Source: Limosilactobacillus oris DSM 4864 (GTDB lineage: Bacteria > Bacillota > Bacilli > Lactobacillales > Lactobacillaceae). From it: 64,000 bases of DNA. Location: assembly GCF_001434465.1 (NCBI RefSeq), contig NZ_AZGE01000002.1, forward strand, positions 1-64,000. The letters are read 5' to 3'. Of this stretch, positions 62,970 to 64,000 are shown in pieces (the stretch's first letter is position 1; every line of letters begins with the position of its first letter). The notes under the pieces are model-generated. The model was not told where the DNA came from and searched no databases. It saw nothing but the letters and a program-made list of their open reading frames with translations. The position numbers and the translations under genes were made by a program.

Positions 62970-63000
62970 ATGATACGAGTTAAACTATAGTTTAAGTCAA
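62970..63000 (-). promoter_or_regulatory. MerR-type promoter with palindromic operator
   Basis: On the minus strand TTGACT (63000-62995) and TATCAT (62975-62970) are 19 bp apart. The perfect 16-bp palindrome TTAAACTATAGTTTAA (62980-62995) fills the spacer. Over-long spacers with a central palindrome are the hallmark of promoters activated by MerR-family proteins. Confidence 0.8.
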
Positions 63001-63020
63001 CAGGGAAAGGGGATTTTTAA

Positions 63021-63512
63021 ATGCGCTATTCAATTGGTCAGGTTGCAGAAAAGTTAGCTGTGCCGACGTCGACCCTCCGCTTTTACGATAAGAAGGGGTT
63101 ACTGCCGTTTGTCGACCGGGATGAAGCCGGGCGGCGTAGTTTCAAGGACAATGACCTGAACTTCCTGGAAGTTATTGAATGTATGAAGAAGTGTGGGATG
63201 ACTATTAGTGAAATCCGCCATTTCATCGAACTCTGTATGGCCGGGGACGTTACCCTGGATGCTCGCTATGACCTCCTAGCAAAAGAAGAAGCGGCGGTAA
63301 CCAAGCAGATTGCGGAATTACAGGAACAACTCGCCTTCCTCCACTATAAGATGTGGTATTTTAAGACCGCCGTAGAAGCTGGGACGGAGAGGATCCACAC
63401 GGTTGAGACTGACGAAGGTGAGCGGGTGGCACCCGATATTCAAGAACAGTATCGGGCCGCGCTTGCCAAATGTCACGATATCGACGAGCTAATTAAATTG
63501 GGGCAAAAATAA
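63021..63512 (+). CDS. MerR-family transcriptional regulator
   Basis: 163 residues. N-terminal winged helix (MRYSIGQVAEKLAVPTSTLR; FYDKKGLLP) followed by the usual second basic wing and a long dimerisation coiled coil (about 75-120). The effector region has no cysteine cluster of metal-sensing type; it resembles regulators of aldehyde or electrophile response such as AdhR. It is divergent from the oxidoreductase-acetyltransferase pair and presumably controls it. Confidence 0.9.
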   Translation: MRYSIGQVAEKLAVPTSTLRFYDKKGLLPFVDRDEAGRRSFKDNDLNFLEVIECMKKCGMTISEIRHFIELCMAGDVTLDARYDLLAKEEAAVTKQIAELQEQLAFLHYKMWYFKTAVEAGTERIHTVETDEGERVAPDIQEQYRAALAKCHDIDELIKLGQK

Positions 63513-63720
63513 ACTATCCTGTCTGCCGGCATTCGTGTTGGAAGCGGGAAGTATAATCCGTCGTCAAGACTAGCTAGTGTTTTATTTCCTGGGAAATTCT
63601 CCGCCAGGAGCCTGCTTAGTCACTGCTGGTTAATCCATATAACATTTAAGGGGCCAATCAGATTGAATGCAGTGTCAATCTGACTGGTCCCTTGATATTA
63701 CTTAATCTACTAAATACTGT
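63513..63720. other. Gap between merR-type gene and BI-1 gene
   Basis: 208 bp. Besides the terminator at 63649-63697, nothing was recognised. Confidence 0.4.
63649..63697. terminator. Bidirectional terminator
   Basis: AAGGGGCCAATCAGATTGA and TCAATCTGACTGGTCCCTT form a ~19-bp stem around ATGCAGTG. Confidence 0.75.
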
Positions 63721-64000
63721 TTAGCGTTCGTCACCCGAACCAAAAATGTCAAGCAGGCTGACGAAGAGGTTGATAAAGTCAAGGTATAACTGTAAGGCCC
63801 CCAGGACTGCCAGTCCATTGACGGAGAGTTCATCCCCGTAGCCGGTATAAATGCTTTTCATTCGTTGGGCATCCCAGGCGGTTAGAATGGTGAAGATAAT
63901 GACAGCAATAACGGAAAGGACGTAGTTGACCGCGGGGCTATGGAGAAAGAGGTTCACTAGCATGGCAATAATCAGTCCAACCAGAGCGGCCGTCGCGTAT
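63721..64000 (-). CDS. Bax inhibitor-1/YccA family protein (3' part)
   Basis: The minus-strand frame continues past the window edge without a start (TAALVGLIIAMLVNLFLHSP). The visible C-terminal ~90 residues have membrane segments and the family ending TAWDAQRMKSIY...LGALQLYLDFINLFVSLLDIFG. These small multi-pass membrane proteins act as pH-sensitive calcium leak channels in some bacteria. Confidence 0.9.
   Translation of the reverse strand, partial: YATAALVGLIIAMLVNLFLHSPAVNYVLSVIAVIIFTILTAWDAQRMKSIYTGYGDELSVNGLAVLGALQLYLDFINLFVSLLDIFGSGDER

Overview
The window is a chromosomal segment of a lactic acid bacterium. Lactobacillus-type ribosomal proteins, a glutamate decarboxylase/antiporter pair, the ECF transporter core, CamS and GatCAB, and a housekeeping codon bias of roughly 50% GC all fit Limosilactobacillus or a close relative. 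The genus is inferred from gene content and protein resemblance, not from a database search.

Layout. 1-1.6 kb: a lone NCS2 nucleobase permease. 1.7-16.0 kb: the S10-spc-alpha ribosomal superoperon, rpsJ to rplQ with secY, adk, infA and rpoA, on the plus strand; it has a strong promoter and structured leader in front and an L17-downstream-element-like RNA behind. 16.3-19.3 kb (minus): gadC-gadB, acid resistance. 19.7-23.9 kb: ecfA1-ecfA2-ecfT-truA, then rplM-rpsI with an L13-leader-like RNA. 24.2-38.4 kb: housekeeping genes (glucosaminidase, xpt with a PurK-like ATP-grasp gene, pcrA-ligA-camS, gatCAB-dagK, rlmD).

38.4-45.0 kb is an AT-rich accessory region. Two cargo operons (an Abi_C-type protein plus two membrane proteins; a DUF3841 protein plus a small partner) each sit behind one copy of an imperfect ~90-bp direct repeat. 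Each operon runs head-on into the 3' end and terminator of a serine recombinase gene: intact for the first, a remnant for the second, with a third decayed terminator copy farther on. This looks like a cassette platform with exchangeable defence-type cargo.

45.3-58.4 kb is a complete type I-E CRISPR-Cas locus (cas3, casA, casB, cas7, cas5, cas6, cas1, and cas2 fused to a DEDDh exonuclease) flanked by two arrays in the same orientation. Array 1 has 4 repeats plus a degenerate one; array 2 has 16. Their repeats differ by one base. An orphan MazF-like toxin gene lies directly behind the decaying end of array 1. The 46-48 kb stretch between array 1 and cas3 is a graveyard of gene fragments, terminators and one vestigial repeat.

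58.6-64 kb holds a ClbS/DfsB-type protein, two uncharacterised minus-strand genes, a possible toxin-antitoxin pair, a MerR regulator divergent from an oxidoreductase-acetyltransferase pair through a 19-bp-spacer promoter with a perfect palindrome, and the 3' end of a Bax-inhibitor-1 family gene cut by the window edge.
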